Shown piece after piece: positions 1 to 7,433 of a DNA stretch of 64,000 nt. Under the pieces are notes generated by a model that did not search any database, was not told where the DNA came from, and saw only the letters and a program-made list of their open reading frames with translations. Source of the stretch: Parafrankia sp041008525 (GTDB lineage: Bacteria; Actinomycetota; Actinomycetes; Frankiales; Frankiaceae); NCBI RefSeq assembly GCF_041008525.1, contig NZ_JBFLUG010000023.1, forward strand, positions 17,848 to 81,847, in the 5' to 3' direction. Positions within the stretch are counted from its first letter, which is position 1. Each line of letters opens with the position of its first letter. The position numbers were made by a program, and so were the translations under genes.

Positions 1-297
1 TGGGCCGCCGGTGAACTCCAGGACGTCGGGAGGCACCCGGCGGACGCCGACCAGGCCGCCCGCGGCTCCCTCGCCGTGGCCCAGGCGAAGGCGTTCGCCT
101 GCGACATCGCCACCGAGGTGGCCAGTGACCTGTTCGCCCTCACCGGCGCCAGCGCCGCCGACGAACGCCACGATCTCAGCCGGCACTGGCGTAACGCCCG
201 CACCCACGCCAGCCACGACCCCGTCGACTGGAAATACCATCACATCGGCAATCACGTGCTCAACGGCGTGCTCCCACCCAACCACGGTCAGCTCTGA
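1..297 (+). CDS. Acyl-CoA dehydrogenase/DszC-like monooxygenase, C-terminal fragment
   Basis: The frame is open from the first base, so the 5' end lies outside the window. The last ~98 residues carry RHWRNARTHASHDPVDWKYH, a C-terminal signature of the DszC/SfnB branch of the acyl-CoA dehydrogenase fold (flavin-dependent monooxygenases or desulfurisation-type enzymes). Earlier residues (AQAKAFACDIATEVASDLFALTGA) match the C-terminal helical bundle of that fold. The substrate cannot be told from this piece. Confidence 0.75.
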   Translation, partial: WAAGELQDVGRHPADADQAARGSLAVAQAKAFACDIATEVASDLFALTGASAADERHDLSRHWRNARTHASHDPVDWKYHHIGNHVLNGVLPPNHGQL

Positions 298-423
298 GCG
301 GACCGGCCCTGCGGACGGCTGAACAGCCCCGGCCTCCCAACGACGCGGCCAGGCTCTCCGGCGCGGCCGCCGGTCCGGCCAGCGGCTCGGCGTTGGCCCT
401 ACCGACCGGCAACCGGGGAGACC

Positions 424-747
424 GTGCCTCACCTTCGGGCCCGCATCATCGACGGCATCGACCGGCTCGAGCAGATCGCGCGTGCCGTTCCCGGGCCGTC
501 CATCTGGAACGCCCGACAGGTCGCCGGTATGACGGGGGTCGCGCTCCCGGCCGCCGAGCACGTCGCCCGGTGGAACCCGGCCGCCGTGCTCGCGTTCTGC
601 GCCGGCCTGCGGGAGATCACCGAGCTGCACGGCTACCGGCACGACTGCGAGGGCGACAACGGGCCCTGGAGCGTCCCCGACGGCCAGGTCTGCGCCACCC
701 TGCGCGCCACCGCGCGGATGCTCGGCATCGACCCGGACCAGCACTGA
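424..747 (+). CDS. DUF6221 family protein
   Basis: A 107-residue protein starting at a GTG. It begins with an amphipathic helix (RARIIDGIDRLEQIARAV) and contains HVARWNPAAVLAFCAGLREI, the pattern 'H-x(2)-W-NPAxVL' of the small actinobacterial DUF6221 proteins, followed by a Cys-containing C-terminal half that ends near LRATARMLGIDPDQH. These genes are common, variable and of unknown function. It follows the acyl-CoA dehydrogenase fragment by 126 bp on the same strand; no functional link is implied. Confidence 0.7.
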   Translation: MPHLRARIIDGIDRLEQIARAVPGPSIWNARQVAGMTGVALPAAEHVARWNPAAVLAFCAGLREITELHGYRHDCEGDNGPWSVPDGQVCATLRATARMLGIDPDQH

Positions 748-767
748 GGCAGTCCGGAGCTGACCCG

Positions 768-864
768 GTCCGCTGCTGCCGGCGTCCGCTGCCGCCCGCG
801 TCCGATGCTGCCGGAGTCCGCTGCGGCCCGCGTCCGATGCCGGCCCGCGTCCGGTGGCGGGTGC
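768..864. repeat. 16-bp tandem repeat, about six degenerate copies
   Basis: Units start at 768, 784, 800, 816, 832 and 849 and follow GTCCGMTGCYGCCSGC; the fifth is 17 bp. It lies between the DUF6221 gene and the hydrolase gene, outside both reading frames. A minisatellite of this kind can vary in copy number between strains. Confidence 0.75.
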
Positions 865-911
865 GGCGGAAAGCAGTGGCAGCTGTCGGCCGATGAGAAG
901 ATCCTGCGGGG

Positions 912-2381
912 ATGGTCAGCGAGCCGGCGATGACGGTGTTTCCTGAGGAGCTTCTGCCGGGCACCCGCCGGGCGCTGCTGCACCGGCTGGCCGTCGGGCA
1001 GGCGGAGGGGCGCACGCCTTCGCTGGTCGGCGCCGTCGTACGGGCCGGAGAGCTGGTCTGGACTGACGGCAGGAGCATGATCGACGGGCACAGCCCCGAC
1101 GCCGACGTCCAGTACCGGATCGGTTCGATCACCAAGACCTTCGTCGCGGTGCAGGTCATGCGCCTGCGTGACGAGGGCGCGCTGGACCTGGCCGACCCGC
1201 TGGAGCGTCACCTGCCCGCCGCCACCACCACTGCCACCGCCACCACCACTGCCACCGCCACCACTACGGCCGGAGCAGAGGCCGGGACGGGTGCCGGGGT
1301 CGGGTCGCTGACGATCGCCCAGCTGCTCGGCCACACCTCGGGTCTCGCGTCCGAGCCGCCCGGGCCGTGGTGGGAACGCACCCCCGGCACGCTGCGGCCA
1401 CAGCTCGGTGACGTGTTCGGCGCGCCGGTGGTGCGCCATCCGGCGGGCCGCCGGTTCCATTACTCGAACCCTGGCTTCGCGCTGCTCGGCGCACTGGTGA
1501 GCCGGCTGCGCGGGCAGCCATGGGGTGAGGTGCTGCACCAGGAGCTGCTGGCGCCGCTCGGCCTCACCCGGACCACACTGACCCCGAAGCCCCCGCACGC
1601 CGGGGGCTTCGCCGTCCACCCGTGGGCGGATGTGATGCTGCCCGAGCCGTTGGAGGACACCGGCGTGATGGCGCCGGCGGGCCAGCTCTGGTCGACCGCC
1701 GCCGACCTCTCCCGTTGGGCCGCGTTCCTGGCCCGCGGCGCCGACGGCGTCCTGAGCGCCGACACCCTCGCCGAGATGCGCCAGCCCTCGTCCGGCCCGG
1801 ACGGGGCGGACGACTGGACCACCGGTTACGGGCTCGGCCTGCACCTGCGACGCCAGGACGGCCAGGTCCTGTACGGCCACGACGGTTCCATGCCGGGCTT
1901 CCTGGCCAGCCTGCTGGTGAGCCCGCGGGACGACCTCGCCGCCGTCGTCCTCGCGAACGTGACCGCCGGCCCGGAGGTCGAGCTGATCGCCGCGGATCTG
2001 ATCCGGATCGTCGCCGAGCACGAACCGCGGATCCCGGAGCCCTGGCGACCACTCGCGGCGGCTGATCCCGAGCTTCTCGCGCTCACCGGCCTGTGGCACT
2101 GGGGGCCGGCGCCACACCTGCTGCACCTGCGCGCTGACCGTGGACTCGAGCTCGTACCCCAGGGCGAGACTGGCCGTGGCGCCCGCTTCCGCGCCGAACC
2201 GGACGGCACCTGGACCGGGCTGGACGACTACTACGCGGGCGAGACGCTGCGCGTCGTCCGGGCGCCGGACGGCACCGCCTCCCAGCTGGACATCGGCACC
2301 TTCGTCTTCACCCGCGCGCCCTACGACCCAGCCTCGGGCATCCCCGGCGGGGTGGAGCCGGGCGGCTGGCAGACGTACTGA
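912..2381 (+). CDS. Serine hydrolase, class C beta-lactamase/PBP4* fold
   Basis: A 489-residue protein of the beta-lactamase-related serine hydrolase superfamily (esterase, D-aminopeptidase or penicillin-binding-like). The catalytic SxxK is S72-I-T-K75 within GSITKTF, the second motif is Y184-S-N186, and the third is the HDGSMPG stretch near residue 322. A ~110-residue C-terminal lipocalin-like part follows, as in many members. No signal peptide is visible, so it may be cytoplasmic. A Thr/Ala-rich insert at about residues 104-118 is encoded by an 18-bp repeat and lies between the nucleophile and the next core helix. The substrate is unknown. Confidence 0.85.
   Translation: MVSEPAMTVFPEELLPGTRRALLHRLAVGQAEGRTPSLVGAVVRAGELVWTDGRSMIDGHSPDADVQYRIGSITKTFVAVQVMRLRDEGALDLADPLERHLPAATTTATATTTATATTTAGAEAGTGAGVGSLTIAQLLGHTSGLASEPPGPWWERTPGTLRPQLGDVFGAPVVRHPAGRRFHYSNPGFALLGALVSRLRGQPWGEVLHQELLAPLGLTRTTLTPKPPHAGGFAVHPWADVMLPEPLEDTGVMAPAGQLWSTAADLSRWAAFLARGADGVLSADTLAEMRQPSSGPDGADDWTTGYGLGLHLRRQDGQVLYGHDGSMPGFLASLLVSPRDDLAAVVLANVTAGPEVELIAADLIRIVAEHEPRIPEPWRPLAAADPELLALTGLWHWGPAPHLLHLRADRGLELVPQGETGRGARFRAEPDGTWTGLDDYYAGETLRVVRAPDGTASQLDIGTFVFTRAPYDPASGIPGGVEPGGWQTY
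1221..1268. repeat. 18-bp tandem repeat inside the serine hydrolase gene
   Basis: GCCACCACCACTGCCACC occurs at 1221-1238 and again at 1239-1256, with a third degenerate partial copy. It encodes an Ala-Thr insert. Each unit is in frame, so copy change would lengthen or shorten the insert without a frameshift. Confidence 0.85.
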
Positions 2382-2407
2382 CACGCGGGCTCCACCCCTC
2401 CGTGGTG

Positions 2408-2593
2408 TCAGGCGCGGCGACGGACCAGCGATCCGATGCCTCCGCCGAACAGACCGATCGCACCGAGCAGGATCCCGAAGACCCCGAAGGTGGTCGGCGT
2501 GTCCCAGGAAATGGCGGTGGTGAAAGCAAGCAGAACTCCGATCACGATAAGCGTGATCGCGGCAAGGGCACCAACTACACCCAGATCATTCAT
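2408..2593 (-). CDS. Small two-helix membrane protein
   Basis: A 61-residue protein with two hydrophobic segments, about residues 5-27 and 33-53, separated by SWDTPTTF and ending in the positive tail RRRA, which predicts a cytoplasmic C-terminus. It resembles DUF6458-like small actinobacterial membrane proteins, but the family is not certain. It converges with the serine hydrolase gene. The opposite-strand reading of the same DNA is highly charged and lacks protein-like character, so this strand is preferred. Confidence 0.6.
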   Translation of the reverse strand: MNDLGVVGALAAITLIVIGVLLAFTTAISWDTPTTFGVFGILLGAIGLFGGGIGSLVRRRA

Positions 2594-2783
2594 GTCGACG
2601 ATCTACCCCGCAAACGCGGGTCATAACAACCAGAATCCGAGCCGGGCCGGCTGGCTTCGCCCGCCTTCAGTCGCGCTGCCGTGCCCCCGCGCCGCTGTTT
2701 CGGCCTGCGCGGGTGACCGTGCCGAGGCCGGGTATGCCGCACAGCGTCCGCACCCCCGTGGGTACCCGAAGGAGGAGTTTCCG

Positions 2784-2954
2784 ATGAGCATGGTCGACAA
2801 AGCGAGGAATGCCCTGAAACGCTTCACGGGGCGCAGCAGGCGAACCGCGGGCCGGGTCAGCGGCGACCGGGAGATGGAAGCCCGGGGCGCCGCGGAGAAG
2901 ATCGGCGGAGACGTGAAGCAGGCGGGCGAGAACCTCAAGAGCACCAGGCGCTGA
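2784..2954 (+). CDS. CsbD-like stress response protein
   Basis: A 56-residue basic, helical protein. The start is set by GGAGGAG six bases before the ATG; the longer frame upstream is not needed. It holds the CsbD-type pattern: an N-terminal helix MVDKARNALKRFTG, then GRVSGDREMEARGAAEKIGG, then a helical 'GDVKQAGENLK' tail. CsbD proteins are abundant general-stress proteins of unknown biochemistry. A strong hairpin terminator lies just downstream. Confidence 0.75.
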   Translation: MSMVDKARNALKRFTGRSRRTAGRVSGDREMEARGAAEKIGGDVKQAGENLKSTRR

Positions 2955-2975
2955 CCAGAACGACGAAGCTTCGCC

Positions 2976-3018
2976 AAGGGGCGGCGGCACCCGGCAGTTG
3001 CCGGGCGCCGCCGCCCCT
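2976..3018 (+). terminator. Hairpin terminator after the CsbD-like gene
   Basis: Outer arms AAGGGGCGGCGGC (2976-2988) and its complement (3006-3018) enclose a nested CCGGC/GCCGG pairing. It sits 22 bp past the CsbD-like stop codon. Confidence 0.75.
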
Positions 3019-3061
3019 TCTCCTACGCCGCCACCACCGTCGTCCGTCTCCCGCGGCGCTG

Positions 3062-3113
3062 CGCAACGCGAGAAGCCGACCAGCCCGTGGACTGGTCGGC
3101 TTCTCGCGTTGCG
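3062..3113. terminator. Perfect 22-bp stem hairpin
   Basis: Arms at 3062-3083 and 3092-3113 pair without a mismatch around an 8-base loop. It lies between the CsbD-like gene and the convergent GlsB-like gene, 39 bp past the stop of the latter, so it probably serves as a bidirectional terminator. It lacks a T-tract, as is usual in high-GC actinobacteria. Confidence 0.75.
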
Positions 3114-3152
3114 GCGTGCCGCGCGGGGCGAGGAGCTGGTGCCCCGGTCGGG

Positions 3153-3443
3153 TCAGTGCCGAGCGTGGGTGCGGCTGTGGCCGCGGCTCTGCACCGCACG
3201 CCAGATCAGGAGAGCGGCGATCGCGCCGATGATGGAACCGATGATCCCGGACGGCTGCAGCGCGCCCTCGCTGAGGTCATGACCGAAGAGAACATAGCCG
3301 AGCAGGCCGCCGATGAAAGAACCGACGACACCCAGAAGAATGGTTGCCGGAATGCTCATCGGGTCACGGCCCGGCACGACCAGCCGCGCCACCGCGCCTG
3401 CGATGAGACCGAGAACAATCATGCTGACAATGAACCAGAGCAC
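3153..3443 (-). CDS. GlsB/YeaQ/YmgE-type stress membrane protein
   Basis: A 96-residue protein read from the GTG at 3443 (VLWFIVSMIVLG), chosen because AAGGTGG lies just upstream and the family begins this way. It shows the signature GLIAGAVARLVVPGRDP, then GVVGSFIGGLLGYVLFG, then GIIGSIIGAIAALLIW, that is, three glycine-rich membrane helices ('transglycosylase-associated' family PF04226). The role in the envelope is unknown; members are induced by acid or general stress. The C-terminal tail is His/Arg rich. Confidence 0.85.
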   Translation of the reverse strand: MLWFIVSMIVLGLIAGAVARLVVPGRDPMSIPATILLGVVGSFIGGLLGYVLFGHDLSEGALQPSGIIGSIIGAIAALLIWRAVQSRGHSRTHARH

Positions 3444-3749
3444 GTTGACCACCTTCGTCGTGAGGAAAAAATCCGCGTCCGGGCCTCTGTGGCACACCTC
3501 GGTATCGAGAATGTGCTCTCCGGATGTTTCTCGACTGTCGGTGCTTTCGCCCCGCGCCGCTGATCCACGAGTACCCGGGCCACCGGGCAACAAACCTTTT
3601 CTCTTCCGGGTGGCTTCGCCACCCGCGACACGCGTCGCTTTCGGTGCAGGTGAGCGGACTGCCCGTGGTCGGGCGGCCCCTTCGGGCAGACCCGGTCCCG
3701 CTGGCCCCATCGGCCCGGAGCCCGCGTTCCAGAGCCCGAGGTCCGGAGG
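3444..3749. other. Intergenic region, no gene seen
   Basis: This stretch lies upstream of the GlsB-like gene and downstream of the septum-formation-like gene (both minus strand). It has an A-rich patch near 3465 and probably holds the GlsB-like promoter. Open frames crossing it have no protein-like composition. Confidence 0.4.
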
Positions 3750-4469
3750 TCAGCCGGCCGGAGCCGCCGTCAGGCCGGTGACCAGCGCGGGTGTGCCCGC
3801 ATCGCCGGCGAAGCCGATCTGCTCGTCGACCCGTGCCTGGTCGTCGATCCGCGCCTGGCCGGCACCTCGGGCCCCACCCTCGAACAACCGGAAAACGCGG
3901 GCGTCCCCCACAGAATCGCTCGAGACGATGCCGCAGGTCATCAATCGTTCGCCGCGGTCCCAGCCCAGTTCCTCGGGGTGGATCCCGCCGGCGGCGAAGC
4001 GTCCGTAGGGGTCGAGTGGGTAGCCGAGGTAGGCGCGGATGATGTCCGGGCAGGACCGATGGATGATCTCGCCCCACTGGTCGGGGGTGGGGTAGAGGTC
4101 GGAGATCGGGTGGTCGGCGAACAGTGAGGCCCGACCGGCCGCCTCGAACAGATGCGGGCCCGCGCACGGGACGTCGTCCACATCGGACATGGTCTTGTCC
4201 TGGTCCCAGGAGTAGCAGTGCCCGGTCAGCAAGTCGACGTTCAGGAGCTCGACGGACGGGTCCGTGGACGTCGTCGGCGACGGGGTGACGGTGTCACCTC
4301 CGGCCGCCGCGTTCCCGCCCGCCGGGTCCCTGGCCGCGGAGTCGTCGGAGTGGAGGGCGACCAGTCCCCAGATCACCGCCCCGAGAAGAACGACGTTGAT
4401 CGCGATGGTGACGGCGTGGTCGCGCCAGCCTGTCCGCCATCTGCCGCCGCGATTGCTGATTCCGGGCAC
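3750..4469 (-). CDS. Septum-formation-related membrane-anchored protein
   Basis: A 239-residue protein starting at a GTG preceded by GGAGA. One transmembrane helix (about residues 19-38) is followed by a Ser/Thr/Pro-rich linker and an outer domain containing GHCYSWD, DVPCAGPHLFEAAG, CPDIIRAYLG and ERLMTCGIV. Four cysteines and the 'V-x-C-xx-PHxFE' pattern are typical of the septum formation family (PF13845) of actinobacteria. It is likely an extracytoplasmic protein with two disulfides. The last ~40 residues are less conserved. Confidence 0.75.
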   Translation of the reverse strand: MPGISNRGGRWRTGWRDHAVTIAINVVLLGAVIWGLVALHSDDSAARDPAGGNAAAGGDTVTPSPTTSTDPSVELLNVDLLTGHCYSWDQDKTMSDVDDVPCAGPHLFEAAGRASLFADHPISDLYPTPDQWGEIIHRSCPDIIRAYLGYPLDPYGRFAAGGIHPEELGWDRGERLMTCGIVSSDSVGDARVFRLFEGGARGAGQARIDDQARVDEQIGFAGDAGTPALVTGLTAAPAG

Positions 4470-4603
4470 GCCGGCTTCTCCCTGGGCCAGAGGATCGGGG
4501 CACGTCGCGACGGATCGCGGACGGCCGCGACGGCCGAAGCTGTTCGGATCAATGTGCGCTCAACGCGGTGATCTGACTACCTTCCGCCGTGCAGCCGACC
4601 ATG

Positions 4604-5707
4604 CTAGGGCAGGCTGCGAAGAAGTTCTCGGCTGGGGCCGGCCTCATGCCCCGGCACCTGACTCCCGGTCCGGCGTCTGCGCCGGACCGGTGCCGCGCGG
4701 TTGACGAGCTCGCGGATGCGGGCGCTGACGGCGTTCGGGCGTTCGAGGATCACCGCGTGCCCGGCGCCGGCCTCCACCGAGAGCTCGGCCTGGGGCAGGG
4801 CTTCCGCGAGTGTCCGGCTGTGTTCCAAGGGGGTCATGACATCGGCGTCGCCGACGAGCAGCAGGGTCGGGACGTCGCGCAGCACACCCGCCGCCGCCAG
4901 CCGGTCGTGGTCGAGCAGGGTGTGCAGGAAGGCGCCGACCACGGGGATCGGCGTATCCGCGATCATCGCCTCGAGTCGTCCGACCACCGCGTCCGGCACC
5001 CGGGTCGTGCCGAAGCCGAGCCGCCGGGTCAGGGCCTTCGACACCGAGCTGCCCCGCAACCTGGTCCGTTCGAGCAGCGGCGGTGAGTGCCGCATCGCGA
5101 CAGCCACCCCGGGCAGCGCGCGGCGCACCGCGTTGGCAACCGCGGCGGGCAGTCCGAGAAGCGACCGGGCGAGCCCGCCCGCGCTGGTGGACAGCAGGGC
5201 CACGGCGACGACGCGGTCATCGAACAGTTCCGGGTGTGCCTCCGCCAGCCCGAGGATGGCCATCCCGCCCATCGAATGCCCGACGAGCACGATCGGGCCG
5301 GTGGGCACCCGGTCCTCGATGACGCGGCGCAGGTCGTCGGCGAGCTGGGTGATGGTGCAGTGCCCGGCGTCGGACGGTCCTGACCGTCCATGGGCGCGCT
5401 GGTCGTAGCAGACCGTCCGCCCCAGGTCGGCGAGGTTGCGGCGCTGGAAGGACCAGGCGTCCGCGGTCATGCAGAAGCCGTGCACGAAGACCAGGGTCAA
5501 CTCCGCGTCGTCGGGCCCGGACTCCTCGACATGAAGAGGGACGCCGTCCGAGGCGGTCAGCGTCGTCACCCGCGGTGCCCGTGCCCGCGGTGCCTGCACG
5601 GCGGGGATTGACGGCTTCCCCCGTCCCCGCGCGTGGCCTGGTCGCGGTTTCCCAGTGACGTACCGCGCCCGCGCCGGGGTGGCGGGCCCGCGTGCAGCCC
5701 GGGTCAT
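4604..5707 (-). CDS. Alpha/beta hydrolase
   Basis: A hydrolase of about 367 residues. Visible are the oxyanion segment VFVHGFCMTADAW, the 'YDQRAHGRS' turn, the nucleophile elbow GHSMGG, an acid-containing stretch LLVGDADVMTPLEHS, and the catalytic His in GAGHAVILERP. A basic ~45-residue N-terminal extension precedes the domain. The ATG at 5707 was chosen because GAGGTGG precedes it; a GTG at 5716 is also possible. Fold assignment is firm; the substrate (ester, epoxide or haloalkane) is unknown. Confidence 0.85.
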   Translation of the reverse strand: MTRAARGPATPARARYVTGKPRPGHARGRGKPSIPAVQAPRARAPRVTTLTASDGVPLHVEESGPDDAELTLVFVHGFCMTADAWSFQRRNLADLGRTVCYDQRAHGRSGPSDAGHCTITQLADDLRRVIEDRVPTGPIVLVGHSMGGMAILGLAEAHPELFDDRVVAVALLSTSAGGLARSLLGLPAAVANAVRRALPGVAVAMRHSPPLLERTRLRGSSVSKALTRRLGFGTTRVPDAVVGRLEAMIADTPIPVVGAFLHTLLDHDRLAAAGVLRDVPTLLLVGDADVMTPLEHSRTLAEALPQAELSVEAGAGHAVILERPNAVSARIRELVNRAAPVRRRRRTGSQVPGHEAGPSRELLRSLP

Positions 5708-5785
5708 CAGTCCCACCTCGCCCTCTCCATCAGCTGGACAGGCTCCGCCAGCTGAACGGGAAGGACCTGCCCCTGACAGGGGGTG

Positions 5786-5797
5786 ATAACCGGTTAT
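5786..5797. promoter_or_regulatory. Possible operator, 12-bp perfect palindrome
   Basis: ATAACCGGTTAT stands 78 bp upstream of the hydrolase start in otherwise GC-rich sequence. Its symmetry and AT content fit a repressor site; the regulator is unknown. Confidence 0.35.
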
Positions 5798-5873
5798 GCC
5801 GCCCGAAAGCCGGGCCGCCGTGGGTGGGACGCTGGCGGCCCGGCCCGGCCCCGCCCAGCGGGGCGTGGCGGGT

Positions 5874-6074
5874 TCAGTTCAGGGACGGGCTGGTGCTGGC
5901 CGGCGCGTCCTTCTCGCTGCGGGGGAGGCCGGCGTCGGCTCGTTCCTTCGCGGTGCGGCGGGCGAGGACGTCATCGTCCAGTGGTCCGCTGATGCCGCCG
6001 TGCCGGGCCGGGTCACGCCACCCGGCGGCGACTCGCGCCGCGGTGTCCGCCGGTCGACGGCTGTCGTTTCCCAT
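5874..6074 (-). CDS. Small acidic hypothetical protein
   Basis: A 66-residue hydrophilic protein starting MGNDSRRPADTAARV. The ATG at 6074 was chosen because GAGAGGAGCGAG lies just upstream. It has no membrane segment or known motif. It contains DDDVLARRTAKERADAG, a charged helical stretch. It may be real because of the good ribosome site, but the family is not recognised. Confidence 0.5.
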   Translation of the reverse strand: MGNDSRRPADTAARVAAGWRDPARHGGISGPLDDDVLARRTAKERADAGLPRSEKDAPASTSPSLN

Positions 6075-6338
6075 CAGCTCGCTCCTCTCGCGGCCGTCCG
6101 CCCGGAGACAGCGCCGGCGCTGTGGCCGGCGGGCGGCGGTAGGCACGCAGATTCCCGCCCGTTCCGCGCCAAAACGAGCGGCGGATCGATGGTGCCGGTA
6201 GTGGACAGCGGCGGCGGGAAGCGGTGAAACCTGGATTTACGCGGCCTCGCGGGGGGATACCCGTCCGAACATGGCACCGGCGTTCAAGCGGCGACGAAGC
6301 GTGTCGACGACGGTTGTCACCTTTCGTAGGAGGAGCGC

Positions 6339-6611
6339 GTGAGCAAGAGCGCGAAGATCGCGTACAAGCCGATCGGCCTGCTCGGCGGCCTGCTGGCCGG
6401 AACCGTCTCCGGCATGGTCGTGACGCGGGTCTGGGTGGCCGCCGCCGGCGAGGACGAGACGCCCTCGGCGCTGCGTGCGGACTACAACTTCGGCAAGGTC
6501 GTGGCCGCCGCCGCGCTGCAGGGCGCCGTCTTCGCCGCCACGAAGACCGCGTTCGAGCGTGCGGGTGCCGTCGGCTTTCACCGTCTCACCGGTGCCTGGC
6601 CCGGAGACTGA
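6339..6611 (+). CDS. DUF4235 family membrane protein
   Basis: A 90-residue protein starting at GTG behind a very good site (AGGAGGAGCGC). It has KIAYKPIGLLGGLLAGTVSG, a glycine-rich first membrane helix, and LQGAVFAATKTAFERAG, a second helix, which together mark the actinobacterial DUF4235 family. The function is unknown; such genes often sit beside other envelope stress genes, as here. Confidence 0.8.
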   Translation: MSKSAKIAYKPIGLLGGLLAGTVSGMVVTRVWVAAAGEDETPSALRADYNFGKVVAAAALQGAVFAATKTAFERAGAVGFHRLTGAWPGD

Positions 6612-6758
6612 TCGGAGCAGCTGTCGAACTACTACAGCGGGCAGGTGCTCACCCCCGTCGGTGGCGAGGCCAGGCCGGGCTGAGCCGGTGCGCCCCGCCG
6701 ACGTCGCCCGGTCGGCAGGTGGCGCTCCCTGGCGTCAGGTCAGGTCTTCACCGTGGTG

Positions 6759-7361
6759 TCAGGTCTGCGTGGCGGCGTCCACGATGGTCTGCAGGGCGGG
6801 TGCGCACCGATGGACGATCGCGTCGGGGGTCATCGAGGCGATCGGTTCCAGCTCCAGGACGTAGCGGCTGAGGATCAGGCCGGCCACCTGCGAGCTGAAG
6901 GCGGCGGCGTGTTCCGGGCCGTCCGGCCCGCCGAACCGGGCGGTCAGGCGGTCGATGAGCTCCCGCCCCACCGCCTCCCGGACGAGGCGGGTCAGTGCCG
7001 GGTCCGTCATCGCCGTCGTCAGCATCGTGCGCAGCGGCGGCCCCGAGGTCGGGTCGTCCCAGACGCCCAGCATCCCGCGCAGCACGCGCTCCGCCAGCCC
7101 GTCGCTCTCCCCCGCGAGCAGGGGATCGAGGACGTCCGCCGGGTTGACGGCGAGGGACATCGATGCGGCGAACAGGCCCTGCTTGGAGCCGAAGAAGTAG
7201 CTCGGCAGGGCGCCGTCGACGCCGGCGGCGGCCGCCACTGAGCGAAGCGTCACCGCCTGGTATCCGTCTGTGAGGAACCGTTCGCGGGCCGCGGTCAGGA
7301 TCCGTTCGCGCGTGTCCGAGCCGCCCGGGCGGCGCCCTCGGCCCACAGTCTTATTCTGCAC
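6759..7361 (-). CDS. TetR/AcrR family transcriptional regulator
   Basis: A 200-residue repressor. The N-terminal HTH spans about residues 16-62 (RERILTAARERFLTDGY, then SVAAAAGVDGALPSYFFGSK), with a ligand-binding helical C-terminal half. It is divergent from the MFS exporter gene 72 bp away, the usual layout for a repressor controlling itself and a drug exporter. The first codon is a GTG with no clear ribosome site, so the start could differ by some codons. Confidence 0.85.
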   Translation of the reverse strand: MQNKTVGRGRRPGGSDTRERILTAARERFLTDGYQAVTLRSVAAAAGVDGALPSYFFGSKQGLFAASMSLAVNPADVLDPLLAGESDGLAERVLRGMLGVWDDPTSGPPLRTMLTTAMTDPALTRLVREAVGRELIDRLTARFGGPDGPEHAAAFSSQVAGLILSRYVLELEPIASMTPDAIVHRCAPALQTIVDAATQT

Positions 7362-7433
7362 TGTTGAATTCTAGCCGGACGTCTGTCACAGTCATAATTC
7401 AGCGGTGTTGAAATCACTGGAGGGCGGCCGGTC
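7362..7433. promoter_or_regulatory. Divergent promoter region of the TetR/MFS pair
   Basis: The interval is AT-richer than its surroundings. It holds the related boxes TGTTGAATTC (near 7362) and TGTTGAAATC (near 7406), and AATTCAGC in the opposite sense between them. These are candidate TetR-type operator parts. Confidence 0.35.

Noticed and set aside
2402..2626. Plus-strand 74-residue frame opposite the small membrane protein
   Set aside because: Its composition is charged and disordered, while the minus strand gives two clean membrane helices.
2700..2783. Possible sigma-B-type promoter (GGGTAC near 2758) before the CsbD-like gene
   Set aside because: No matching -35 element at the right distance was found.
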